DNA of 64,000 nucleotides from Melampsora larici-populina 98AG31. Its lineage: Eukaryota; Basidiomycota; Pucciniomycetes; Pucciniales; Melampsoraceae. Of the stretch, positions 23,402-34,166 are shown piece by piece; the stretch's first letter is position 1; the number at the start of each line of letters is the position of its first letter. The notes below the pieces were generated by a model. It worked only from the letters and a program-made list of their open reading frames with translations. It did not search any database and had not been told where the DNA came from. The position numbers were made by a program, and so were the translations under genes. The stretch spans positions 370,084 to 434,083 of the forward strand of contig NW_006768796.1 in NCBI RefSeq assembly GCF_000204055.1, given 5' to 3'.

Positions 23402-24944
23402 AAATTATTTAAATAATCTTCCATGTCAGAGATCAACTTTTTTTGAGTGTCACAACTCTCCCACACTTGAACAATGAACTAGATTAGGTTTGCTCAAGGT
23501 TTGCGTCAAACCCTACCCACAAGAATTTGGTGTGTGAAACCAACCCAGATTCTTGGGGAGGACAAGTGCAGTTAAACCCAAAGCAGTGACCATAGATCAT
23601 CAAGGTCCAAAACCAACTTGATAGTGGAATGGAGACATCAGGTAGTTCTGCATCTTAACTGTGTCAAGATAGAGCATGCAAGATGAAATTCCATCCATTA
23701 TCAAGTTGGCCTGTGGGAGCTCTGCTATCCTCTAGTTGCTGATCATGACAAAAGAAAGATGAATGAAGAATGAAGAATGAAGAAATATGCATATTGGTAT
23801 CTCACATCATGCTGATTTGATAAATAATGTCGATCGTTTTTAATGTATCGTTTTTTTGACTGGAATCAATTTGTATTGATTGTGAAGTAAATTGGACTGT
23901 TACTAGAATTGAAGTCTAAGGAATTAGAATTGTATTGATTATGAAGAATTGAAACAATTGTGATTAGATTTGGGTCTTTTCAAGACACAAACTGGTTTAT
24001 AGACTAGAGAAACTAACCAATTACTAGACTGGACTTGGATCTAAAGTGGATTGAATCTGGATTGAATCTATCAACTGATTGATTTTTGAATCATATAGAC
24101 AGATCAATAGTGATCCAAATCGATTTGATTTTGACTAGAATCGATTAGTCCTGACTAGAACAGGATGAATAACGTGTAATTTGAATGTATTGTTTGAATC
24201 AATTAACTGATTGATTTTGAATAAACGAGATGGATCGATTGTGAGTCAAATCGATTAGTTTTTTCGAGTAGGATTGAATAGTTTAGACTACAAAAGGATG
24301 AATGATGTGAATCGATTTCAAGGTGTTGTTTGAAATGATTAAGTGATTGATTTTGAATAAAAGAGATGAATTGATAGCAGTTCAAAGCGATTGGATTTGT
24401 TTTTTTTGACTAGAATTGAATAGTTTGAAATGGATGAAGTATGAAAGAGATTAGCAAGACATGATTCTATCTTGTAAAATATTGAACAGTGGAAGAACTT
24501 ACTGAAGAGATTCAAGCAAATGCTAGTTGATTTGAGTAGGGAAGTATAAGATGAAAGAGCTCAAAAGAAATCGCTTACGTGGCCCCATTTGGATAAGATA
24601 TGCTTATATATAGGATATGCTTATATCCAATCTCATGCAATTGGGTGCAATTTGGTACGTCCAAAACATATCAATCAATCATGATTGCTCCTTTCTTTCA
24701 TTGCTCTCTGTTTTGTCAAGGGAATATCTTGGATTTCACAAATTGTAAAAGGTGAATCAATGTATAAGGACCTTGAAACCACAATACATGAAACACAATC
24801 TGGACAAATAAATTGAGTGGTATGGACAACTGTCATGATTGGGCCTCATGTTCCTCAGAGCTGCGATCATAATCCATAGAAGTGAAGATCGGCTAAAGAC
24901 TTTCTTGACAACAGTGATCAGAAACAAATTGCAAAAGAAAATTA
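23402..24944. repeat. AT-rich spacer with about 130-bp tandem repeats
   Basis: Between the Tet-like gene and the 3' end of the alpha-kinase gene lies 1.5 kb with no convincing coding sequence except possible first exons of the Tet-like gene. From about 24060 to 24430 three imperfect repeats of roughly 130 bp occur, each with an A(A/G)TGATTGATTTTGAAT block (near 24073, 24206, 24342) followed by TGACTAGAAT-like words. Being upstream of the minus-strand Tet-like gene, they may be its promoter region. A direct repeat GATATGCTTATAT occurs twice at about 24597-24630. Confidence 0.55.
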
Positions 24945-27266
24945 CTACACATCAGGTGATTTTTGAGAACGGAGTCTCATACGGTCTTGAGTAGTTTTTT
25001 GTTTCCAGAACTCATTTGGTGCATTCTCGGGTGCAGTAAAGTCTGGATTTCCCCCATTAGCAATATGATCTTCAATGAAATCTTTTTCCATATTTTCACT
25101 ATGGTTTTGATCGGCTTCTTGACCAGGTGGAAACAGCAGTCCTAGTTTGTGACAAATTTCATAGCACCGGTGCTGTTTGTTAAATCTTTGAATTTCCTCT
25201 TCAGCTGTGTTAGTCTCCTGAACCCAAGCATTGCTGTAGAATAAGATAATGAATTCAGTAAGATTCGTATATATGTCATACACATTAAATTTGCTCACTT
25301 TATATCTAAAATGAGTGGATCAGTGAGATATTCACCAAATCCTTGAAGATCAGCAACTAATCTCTGATGATTGTTCTTCTCATATACGTAACAAGTGAAA
25401 GCAGAAAGGGCCATATGGGTTGAATCACATGGTGATCGTATCTTGAAACACATGTTGGATGTGTACTTCTCAAATTTCCCTTCTTTTACAAGGGATTTTT
25501 CAAAAAACCAAATGTTTCTTGGGTCAAGATCTTGGCTCAAAGATCCAGAGTAGACTACAAAGGATTTTACAACCTGCAGAAAAATCAGAATTCTTTCATA
25601 CACAACCAATCTTCAAGAGACACTCACTTTTAAGTCTTGTATAATACTGTACATAGGAAATCACCCATCAAGCTTCTCACAATCGTCTTGAAAGCGCTTC
25701 AAGTACTTTGCAACACCCATGCAAGCTTGCATTGTTCGAATATAAGGCTCCAAATAAGTCCCTCGAAACAGTTTATGATTGATCAGCTGTTTTGCGATCA
25801 TGTTGTATACAATTCCTCCAGATTATCCCAATGCTGCATAGCAGATCCGAGTCAAGCCTCTTCCCACTTCCTTGTCAGTGAAAACTTTGAATCTAAATGG
25901 AACTGGAATCCATACTGTTTTACCATTCCTGGCTTGAAGGACAAGCTTCCTTCCTTCAATGAGTTGTGTCGGCGATATAGGATCATGGACGGGGAGTGGT
26001 TTTGCAAAAGCTGTTACACACATCTGTTTGATGTGTGTCGAATCATCTGCATGAGAAGAATCAGAATGGATGTTTGAAAACATAAGAAATGACAGACAAA
26101 AAACTCACAACTGAAATCTTTGACAACTGTCTGAGATGGAGTGTAGTTCGCTTTCTCATTCAAAAATCCATCCAATACCATTGTACCTAGTACATCCTCT
26201 GAAAAATTGGTTCCGTAGTTAAGTTGAGTTGGTGGGAGATGAAAACAAGCTGTACTACTTCCACGGAGAGGAGCAGTGGAAGTTGCTGATAGTAGTGATG
26301 GATTAATAAAGGTTGGATCAGGTAGCTGGGCTGATGAGACGTTATTGGAGAGTGAGGTTGAGAAATTTTGAATCAATTTGACTGGCTTCGAAGACTTTTC
26401 ATTGTATGTGTATCAAACTGATCACTAGCAAATTCGCAATCATCCAAGAATTGTGAACAATCTTGAATAACCTTTGCGTTCTTTTTGATTCTCTTTGATG
26501 GTTTCTTTGGTGCTAATATAATTGATTCTAATTCGCTTGAGTCGTCTAACTCAGCTTCAGAGGTGGATATCTTGTGATTTCTTTTCTTTGATGCTTTATT
26601 TGATCTCTTATCTTTATCTGTTTTTTCTAAAATACCAAATCTACTATCATAGCGCACTGAGTTGAATGAAAGTTCCAGCATCTTTGATCCACCTCGCAGC
26701 AAGTCAGAGAGGTCATCTTTTTGTATTTCTATAGCAGGACAAAAATTGTTCAGATGGAAGTACTTTTCATTAAACTTGTATTGGGTAGGGAAATCAGGAA
26801 GATCATTCTTTGCTTCGTGAATTTCGGGTAGAAAACTATAATAAATGCTAGAAGCAACTTGATCGTACAGTTCACCTGTAGATTCAGTCAATTTAATCAA
26901 TAATTTGAAAGATTTTGCTTGTGCTGGTAAGTATTTCGTGGTTATTTTCCCTTTAAGATACATATTCATCCAAGCATTGAAGTTGTAATGGGTGAGGATA
27001 GGTTGTGGTGAATTTGACTTTTTAGGAGGTTCAGATAGCCCTTGAAGTTCTAACGATTTTGCTTGTCAGAATTTGTTACGTAGTATCATTGAGTCTTGTT
27101 TCTTGGCTGTAGCTGACTGATGCAGTTGAAATGCATGGTTGCCAGTACTTGAAGTGGATTGCTGAGCGGTTATAGAAGATGAGGGGGGATCGCAGTCGAC
27201 CCTACAAGCACCCTCAATTTTTTTGTCCATTGAAAGACTGTTACAGATTTTACAAATCAAAGACAT
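24945..27266 (-). pseudogene. Alpha-type protein kinase carried by the transposon
   Basis: The exon blocks on the minus strand are 27266-26109, 26046-25628, 25573-25299 and 25233-24945, joined by introns 26108-26047, 25627-25574 and 25298-25234. The N-terminus has a CKIC motif and a Ser/Lys-rich linker. The kinase part has KTVWIPVPFRFKVF, a GGIVYN loop, then the signature DLQGFGEYLTDP and the zinc-binding HRCYEICHKLGL tail of atypical alpha-kinases (eEF2-kinase/MHCK type). Lesions: TGA 27066-27068, TAA 25823-25825 and TGA 25661-25663, all restorable by C in place of T, and an apparent frameshift near 26390. Alpha-kinases are expanded in rust fungi; the substrate is unknown. It is convergent with the transposase across the Tet-like gene. 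Confidence 0.82.
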
Positions 27267-27575
27267 TGTGTAGTGATCTGTAGGGTTGGTAAAACAATGA
27301 TAATAGTGATTGATTCAGTCAAGCTTTGAAAGTTTGTTTATGTTGTGATGAACCTAGAGAATGCACGATAACTAGTAGAAAGTGTAGGTATATGATGTTC
27401 TACATCCAGGGGGATGGCATCGCCCATACATACATGTTGATGAGATAAACAAAAACAGGTGACCTAAGTGTCAGTGGGGGTAGATAGGTGGTAGGCATAC
27501 TAGCACTATAATAAAGAAGAAGATCCTTATCAGTCAGTATGTCACTAGATGTATCGCTTGCCACTAAGGGAATCA

Positions 27576-27739
27576 CCATACTGACACTCAAGGTTTGTGT
27601 AGTGAAATAGAGAATTCTATTGTGTCAGTCTGACTCATGTAGTACACAACTTGGTGTACGGCTGAATTTGGATTGCAAAAAACATGTATGTAAATGTAGT
27701 GCTAATTATGTGTCAGTATGGCACTCTATGTATTCCGTA
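27576..27739. repeat. Right TIR of the 7.93-kb transposon
   Basis: It mirrors 19810-19973 with about 95% identity and contains CCATACTGACA (27576-27586) and its inverse (27711-27721). CAATAC follows it at 27740-27745 as the TSD. Confidence 0.93.
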
Positions 27740-27899
27740 CAATACCAATAACTTTTCAACGCCACTCGGCGGGGAAAACCTTTTCTATTCAAACATTTTT
27801 TTCACACTTTTTTTCGTTTTCCTGTTTCACCCAGTATTCCTGTTCCTGTTAGCCTGCTCAGATACTCTTCCTGTGACTACCTGGTCCTGCAAGACTTCC

Positions 27900-30800
27900 A
27901 TGTCTAGTAGTGACAATCCTGTTCTCCCGTGTTCCACTCGACAACATCCCGGAGCAACATTGAATCAAGTCGACAATCCTGAACGGATTATTTTTCCCAC
28001 CCGCCCTCAACAGCCAGCTTCACATCAGATTCCATCTGCAACTTTTATTGACAGTCCGATACGTGCAGCCTCAGCTCCTCCAGCCCCTGATCATACTATC
28101 CGTGGTCCTCCCTTGATACAATCAAAGTGGGATCTTATTGTTAATCCCCCCAATCCTCAAGGATATCTGGTTGTGATGGCTACTTGGCCTTTACCAGGCA
28201 TCTCAGTATCATTGGATCAGCTCTCTGACAATTTGGTTCCAGCAGCTTCCCAACCTTCGTTACCGCGTCCTAAACCGCGACGTAGTGTTCCTGGTTCCTT
28301 CGATCCTCAGTTATCCATTCTCGCATCTGAACCTAGCTCGACAACTCAGGTCATGGACCAACAATCTTCTTCATTAACTCAGGATGTCAACGTTGCTCGT
28401 ACAAAAGCCGAGAATGAGCAACTTTGTCAGGACAACGTGAGTCTGCGCGCGGAGATGGGCGACATTTGTCGACTCCTAGAAAACCTTTTGGCTCAACAGA
28501 AGCCACCGGTGGGTGACGTGACGGGCGGGTCTTCTGGGGACGCAACATCAACTCAACGACCACCACACGTTGACCCTTCCTTAGATCATGGCTCTCAAAC
28601 TGCCCAGATTTTTACTTTGACACCGGTGGTCAATAATCAAGGAAACCTTTTCCATGTACCAGCTTCTCTGCCTTCAGTCCCTGAAACGGCCCACATTCCT
28701 ATGATTTCACATGTCGACTTGTCAAAGTTTCGGGCAAGCGATTGGCCTCAGTATAAGGGCGCCTTTGGTGATGTGGCTGCGTTTAGGTTATGGCAATACC
28801 AAATGGAATCCATCTTTTGGGTCAAGCAAATTGATCAGGCTGAAGACCGCTTCTGAATCTTACCTTTGGTGATAGCGAACAATCCAGCTTCTTCTTGGTG
28901 TTGACGATCAGAGAGGACCTTTGTGGGTAAAACGTGGGAGCAGGTGATGGTCAAGATGCAGAGTGTTGTTTTACCGGTAGGATGGGATGAAGCGGCCAAA
29001 GAAAAATTAAGGGAACTCACAATGAAGCCCAATGAGTCTTGCACTGCTTATTGTGGGAGAGCACGTTTAATTCAAGAAGAGATCGGCGTGGAAGGGTGTC
29101 CAGATGAGACATTGGCGTATGTGGTGGTAGGTGGTATGGGTGGTACATTTAAAGCGTGGGCAAAGATGGAGAAGGTGGTTCAGAAGAGTCTTGATGCGAC
29201 AGGAAGGTTTTCGTTCCCAATCTTCGAAGAGCGTGTAGGGAGTATCTGGTTATTAACTCAAGCCATGGATGCATTGGGTTCTAATCAATCACAATTGTCA
29301 GAAGGTCGTAATTCATCGACTTCTGCTCCGGCGCCGAACATCCAGAACCAGTTTCAGTCAAATAACGGCACTCAACCTTTTTTTCGTCCGGCCTTGTCTT
29401 CTGAAGAAATCATGGCACGCAATGTTTGTTTTGGGGCATATATGTGTTTGATTGGGTTGTGTCCAAGGTGCAAAAGTCCTTGTGATAAGTGGCTAGGTGG
29501 TTGTACGGCAAAAGCAAATACTGCATTCTTTTCGGTTCCAATCGAGTTCCCGCGAGTTGTGCCTTATCCGCCTCCAAAATCAATCTCGGGTAATGTTGTT
29601 GGGCGTTCAACTTCAACGATAGGTACACCAAGACTGGTTCCTCGTAAGGTGGATGTAGCAGCAGTTGAAAGCGGGGGTAGTGCTGTTGTTGCGGATGTGG
29701 GTGACTTCCCGGATCTTGGTAGAGTAGATCTGGCAGCTTATGATGCGTTGGTGGCCAAGTTGAATAAACCAACTGATGAAGGTGAAATGGTGGGGTCTGA
29801 CGAGTACGCACCTCTTCTCAATCCTGTTGAGCGATCTGACGATGGAAAAACACTGATTGTTCATTGGTTGGTCAATGGAATCGTCTTCTGTGTTTTAATT
29901 GACACGGGAGCAGGGACTTGCCTGATGTCGGAACGTACGGCTGAGACATTACGCGTGGTTTGACGACCTCTTCCGGTACTGCTTGCAGTGCTTCCAGCCA
30001 TTCAATCTGAGCCTGAGTCTTTCATTCTGAAGGAATATGCGTTTGCTAACCTCAAGACTCCACATCTGGCTTATAATTTTGGGGTCACAGCTTTCAAAAT
30101 CACACCTTTGGGAGGAGATTACGATTTAATTTTGGGCGCTCCATTTTTGTCCAAACACAAATTAGACGTATCTATTTCTCAGAGACTGCTCCGCAATGAA
30201 AAAAACAGCTATCGTTTTAGGGAACAAACTAAGATTGATGAAATGAATGCAGCAAAAGATCTGAAGTTGAGACAAGAAGCCTTATTTAAGACAGTGTTGG
30301 ATAATGTTGAGAAAGTTGGTGAAGTACATGAGTTTTCAATGAAGGAAGTAGCAATGTTGAATGAGTTTGCCGATTTATTCCCTGAGGAGCTGCCAGCGTT
30401 GGATCAGGATGTTGAGGATGAAGATGCTGAGGTGTTTCCTTGTAACATTCAGAATGAAGCCTTGAAGATTCGACATAGGATCATACTCACTAACCCAGAT
30501 GTTGTCATAAACGAAAAACAGTTTGGTTATCCGAGGAAACATTTGAATGCTTGGGCCAAGTTGATTAATCAGCACGTGGCGGCGGGGAGATTGAGACGAT
30601 CTACAAGCCAGTATGCCTCACCTTCGATGATTATACCAAAGAAGGACCCAACGGCACTACCTCGGTTGATTTGTGATTATCGTACCTTGAACAAACACAC
30701 AGTCAAGGACCGTGGACCCCTTCCTAACCCGGATGAGGTAGTACGTCCGGTGGGCACCGGAAAGATTTACTCTAGTCTGGATCAAATCAATGCTTTTTTT

Positions 30801-33065
30801 CAGACACGGATGGAAGAAAAGGACATACCTTTGACTGCAATCAAAACACCTTGGGGATTGTACGAGTGGGTCGTGATGCCAATGGGATTGACAAGTGCTC
30901 CCGCGACCCAGCAGAGACGTTGTGAAGAGGCGTTGGGTGATTTGGGCAATTGTGTGTGTGTGGTGTACATTGATGATATAGTGATTTTTTTGCAAACAAT
31001 TGAAGAACATGAACAGCATTTAAGAGAAGTTTTACAACGACTACAAGCGGCCAACCTTTACTGTGGGATCAAGAATACAAAATTGTTTTGTAGACGTATT
31101 CAGTTCTTGGGTCATATCATCAGTGAGGACGGTATCAGCGCGGATGATGAAAAGGTGGAGAAAGTGGCGAATTGGAGAACCCCCAAATCAGCAAAACACC
31201 TCAAGGAATTTCTTGGAACCGTTCAATGGATGAAGAAATTTATTGACAGATTAGCTCATCATGTGTGCAAATTGACGCCATTAACCAGTACAAAACAAAA
31301 AACAGAAGAGTTCAAGTGGGGTACGGATGAAGAAACAGCATTTCAGAACATAAAACGGATGATTACTACATTGCCAGTCTTAAGGAATCTTGATTACGAT
31401 TCAGATGAGCCTATCTGGTTGTTTACGGATGCTAGTGCGCAGGGTTTGGGGGCGGCACTGTTTCAGGGAGAAGACTGGGAGACGGCTTTGCCAATTGCTT
31501 ATGACGGACGTACAATGACAAATGCTGAACGCAATTATCCGGTTCATGAGCAAGAGTTATTGGCAGTGGTTCATGCTTTAAATAAGTGGTGGTTATTACT
31601 GTTGGGATTGAAATTTAACGTGATGACGGACCACCATTCACTGACGTATTTATTGTCTCAGCAAAATCTCAGTTGCAGACAGGCCCGTTGGCTAGAAACG
31701 TTATCACAATTCGACCTTAATTTTTGCTATTTGCAGGGTCCTGATAATTCGGTAGCGGACGCTTTGTCAAGAGTAGATATGGCGGCAATCGTTAGATCAC
31801 ATCCTGAGCTTGGAGCTGAAGTCAAACAGAAGATCATAGGGGGATATATGGAGGATTCTTTTTGTCAGAAACTTACAAAAGTTCTGCCTTTGAGGGATAA
31901 CTGCACTATGAGTGACGGGTTTATGTTGATTGATAACCGAGTCGTAATTCCTAACGTTGATACCTTACGAGAAGATCTCATCAAATCGGCACATCAGGCG
32001 GTCAGTCACTTAGGAAGTTTGAAAACAGCTCCTTACTTACAATCCGAATTCTTCTGGCCCGGATTGACGGACAATGTTGATAAATGGACGTCGAAGTGCG
32101 ATGATTGTCAGAGGCATAAGGCTCGTACAACACTGTTACCTGGCCGAGCACAGAGCACCAACTTACCTAGAAGACCGATGAGTAGTGTAGCATTGGATTT
32201 TGTAGGCCCGTTCCCCAAAGTATCTGGCTATGACATGATTCTTTCTTGCACTTGTCGATTGACAAGCTTTGTGCGTTTGATCCCGACAAATCAAAAAGAT
32301 TCAGCTGAACGGACGGCACGCCGCTTATATTCGTCTTGGCTTTCAGTCCTTGGCGCACTGAACGATATGGTTGGAGATTGGGATAAACTGTGGACTTCGC
32401 GGTTTTGGCAGGAGCTTCACAAATTGCTGGGAATCAAGATCAATTTAGCCACCGCGTACCATCCGCAGGCAGACGGACGCTCTGAGAGAACAAACAAAAC
32501 CATGGGTCAAGTACTTCGCTTTTCAACGCAAGGTCAACAAGGTCGTTGGCTAGCGGCACTACCTTCGGTGGAATACACCATCAATTCAGCTGTGAATGTA
32601 GTGACAGGAGTCTTGCCCATGCGTTTCGTCTTGGGTCATCAGCCGAGGTTATTTCCAGTGGCGTCTGAAGTTGATATGGTTGGTAGAGATGTAGAGAAGT
32701 GGGTGTCTTTGCGGCAGAATGATTGGGAGCATTGGAGAGATAAGTTGTGGGTTTTGAGGGTTGAACAAGCATTGCAATACAACAAACGCAGGGGTGGTGA
32801 TCTTAAGCTTCAGGTGGGAGATTTGGTATTGGTAGAAAGTTCAAACAGAGCAGCGGTCGTAGGTGGCAAGGTGGCAAAGTTAAGAGCAAGATACGATGGG
32901 CCATACAAGATTCTTCGAGTTCTGAATGATGGTCAAGATGGTCAACTTCAATTGTCGGCAAACAACAAATCACATGACATTTTTCACATCTCAAAGCTCA
33001 AGATTTATTGGACGGACGCGTCAGAGGAGGCTCCTGAGGGGCAAGAGACTACTGGGTGCAAGTAA
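27900..33065 (+). pseudogene. Ty3-A gag-pol polyprotein with three in-frame TGA codons
   Basis: One frame from ATG 27900 to the stop at 33063-33065, about 1720 codons. It holds gag with a coiled coil and a Cys-rich CPRCKSPCDKWLGGC knuckle; aspartic protease (VLIDTGAGT, about 29900); RT (YIDDIVIF, about 30967); RNase H (LFTDASAQGLGAA); integrase zinc region (HQAVSHLG ... CDDCQRHK); the integrase core (LDFVGPF, then D in GDWDKLW, then E in GRSERTNKT); and a C-terminal GPY/F module (LRARYDGPYKI). No chromodomain is seen. The only breaks are TGA at 28854-28856, 28902-28904 and 29961-29963, each an Arg if CGA. GDWDK has Trp where relatives often have Arg, again one C-to-T step. The ATG was chosen because upstream codons belong to the inserted transposon. 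Confidence 0.92.
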
Positions 33066-33439
33066 GTTCTCTCCTTAGTATGCACCGCCGCGGGTTTCTA
33101 CCCCTTGTCGTTTTTTCACAACAACACCTTGGCCACGTCTGTGAGCACGAAACCTTCTCTGTGTTTTACCAGGACTGGCGCGGCGACCTCAACTCGACGG
33201 AGAATCTCATGGATTTTGGTCGTGGTTGTGGTTATTTCTTCTGTTTGCTGTTTCATTTTCATTTTCTTCCTTTTTTTTCTTTCTTTCTCTTCTTCTCTTC
33301 AAAAAAAAAAATTATTAGGGTGCTTGGATTTTATGAAGGATTTTGTTTTAAATTTCTTTTTTTTCTTTCTTTCATTTCTATATTTTATGAATTACAATTT
33401 TTCCGGTTAGAAAGTAGCTTCATTGTTAGGTGGGGGGGG
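33066..33439. other. Ty3-A 3' untranslated region and polypurine tract
   Basis: The block CCTTGGCCACGTCTGTGAGC (about 33129) matches the 3' regions of the other two Ty3 elements. T-rich sequence follows. The purine run AGGTGGGGGGGG at 33428-33439 directly before the 3' LTR is the likely plus-strand primer. The open frames here are low-complexity Phe/Leu reads of poly-T and not genes. Confidence 0.75.
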
Positions 33440-33709
33440 TGTAAGGGAGGAGTTAGATGTCACAAGATTACAAGTGTATAGTTTCACACGTGTGTTAGTT
33501 AGAGTCTTTATAGTCAGTTGTAAATTCTCCTCCCTCTTGTTTCTTTTCCCTTGAGGTTCCCTTTCCTCCTTCTCGATTCTGTAGTCTTTTATATTGATTA
33601 TCTGGTGTTTAGGCCGTATTCAGGAATACAAACGTGGTGATAGTTCTGTCTCGGCTTTGGCCCCTTGAGAAACAGTCCCTAGTGAAGGTGCATTCTCACG
33701 CACCTTACA
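33440..33709 (+). repeat. 3' LTR of Ty3-A
   Basis: The 270-bp partner of 19481-19750 (six differences) is followed by the TGATG duplication at 33710-33714. The distance between the LTRs, less the 7,936 bp added by the TIR transposon and its TSD, gives a native element of about 6.3 kb, a usual Ty3 length. Confidence 0.93.
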
Positions 33710-33714
33710 TGATG

Positions 33715-33909
33715 CTGATCCGGAATGGATGTGCGGAGTTTGGCTGCTGAGCTGAGGCGTGGGAGACTGAGAAGTCTTTCCTCAAGGGACTGAGGAAAAC
33801 TTTTTGCGTGCCACACAGGCCTTGCTATCAGCATATGCTTGTGTCTGTTACAAACTGCTCCCCAGCCATGAAACTCACTGCCAAGTTGTTCCTTGGTTGG
33901 CATCATCAA
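33715..33909. other. Right remainder of the two-gene block, no gene
   Basis: This 195-bp stretch continues 19475 once Ty3-A is removed and ends where the second half of the Ty3-B LTR resumes. CATCATCAA (33901-33909) resembles CACCACCAA (about 11134-11142) at the other side of the block, a possible 9-bp TSD with two C/T differences. No terminal inverted repeat is visible. Confidence 0.4.
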
Positions 33910-34166
33910 CATCGCCCTAGCTCCAGAAGTCTTTTCTTCATGGAATACTCTTTGGATGGAGCTAGGTGAGCATCTTAATTCATTTCATCAATGGTTTCTT
34001 TTCATTTCTCTTTAGTTTTCTTTGTCTGATAGTCTTTTCTTCACCAAATACTCTTCCAATGGAGCTAGTATGTGTTTTCAGGAAATCCATAGTTGGGTTC
34101 TAGATCAAGTCTCCGAGCTTTGAGCTCTTGTCCCCCTTTTCAGTGAGGACTCTTGAGAGTCTTACA
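33910..34166 (+). repeat. Second part of split 5' LTR of Ty3-B
   Basis: From TAGCTCCAGAAGTC (33918) to CTTACA (34166) this aligns with the 3' LTR at about 48175-48430, including GGATGGAGCTAG and TTGTCCCCCTTTTCAG. The leader after it starts CTTTTTT. With 11065-11133 it makes one LTR interrupted by 22.8 kb. Confidence 0.78.

Larger units (their letters stand above)
19810..27739. mobile_element. 7.93-kb TIR transposon with transposase, Tet/JBP-like oxygenase and alpha-kinase
   Basis: Terminal inverted repeats of 164 bp (19810-19973 and 27576-27739) differ at about 8 positions, and a perfect 6-bp TSD, CAATAC, flanks them (19804-19809, 27740-27745). The element begins TAC at both ends. The insertion point is in the leader of Ty3-A, between its 5' LTR and gag. 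Cargo: a DDE integrase-like transposase on the plus strand, then a Tet/JBP-like dioxygenase and an alpha-kinase on the minus strand, both read toward the transposase. The 6-bp TSD, the TAY start and the integrase-type transposase fit what I recall of the eukaryotic IS3EU superfamily; this needs a check. No boundary ambiguity is apparent. Confidence 0.92.

Noticed and set aside
27684..27899. Extension of the Ty3-A gag start upstream to 27684
   Set aside because: Positions up to 27739 belong to the TIR of the inserted transposon; the first ATG of native Ty3-A in good context is 27900.
27900..33065. TGA read as an amino acid (alternative code or readthrough)
   Set aside because: Genes such as 16619-18558 end at TGA in the expected place, and the same TGA pattern occurs in dead elements of every class, so mutation is the better explanation.
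33056..33481. Open frames rich in Phe/Leu after Ty3-A pol
   Set aside because: They translate the T-rich 3' untranslated region and run into the LTR; no protein-like composition.
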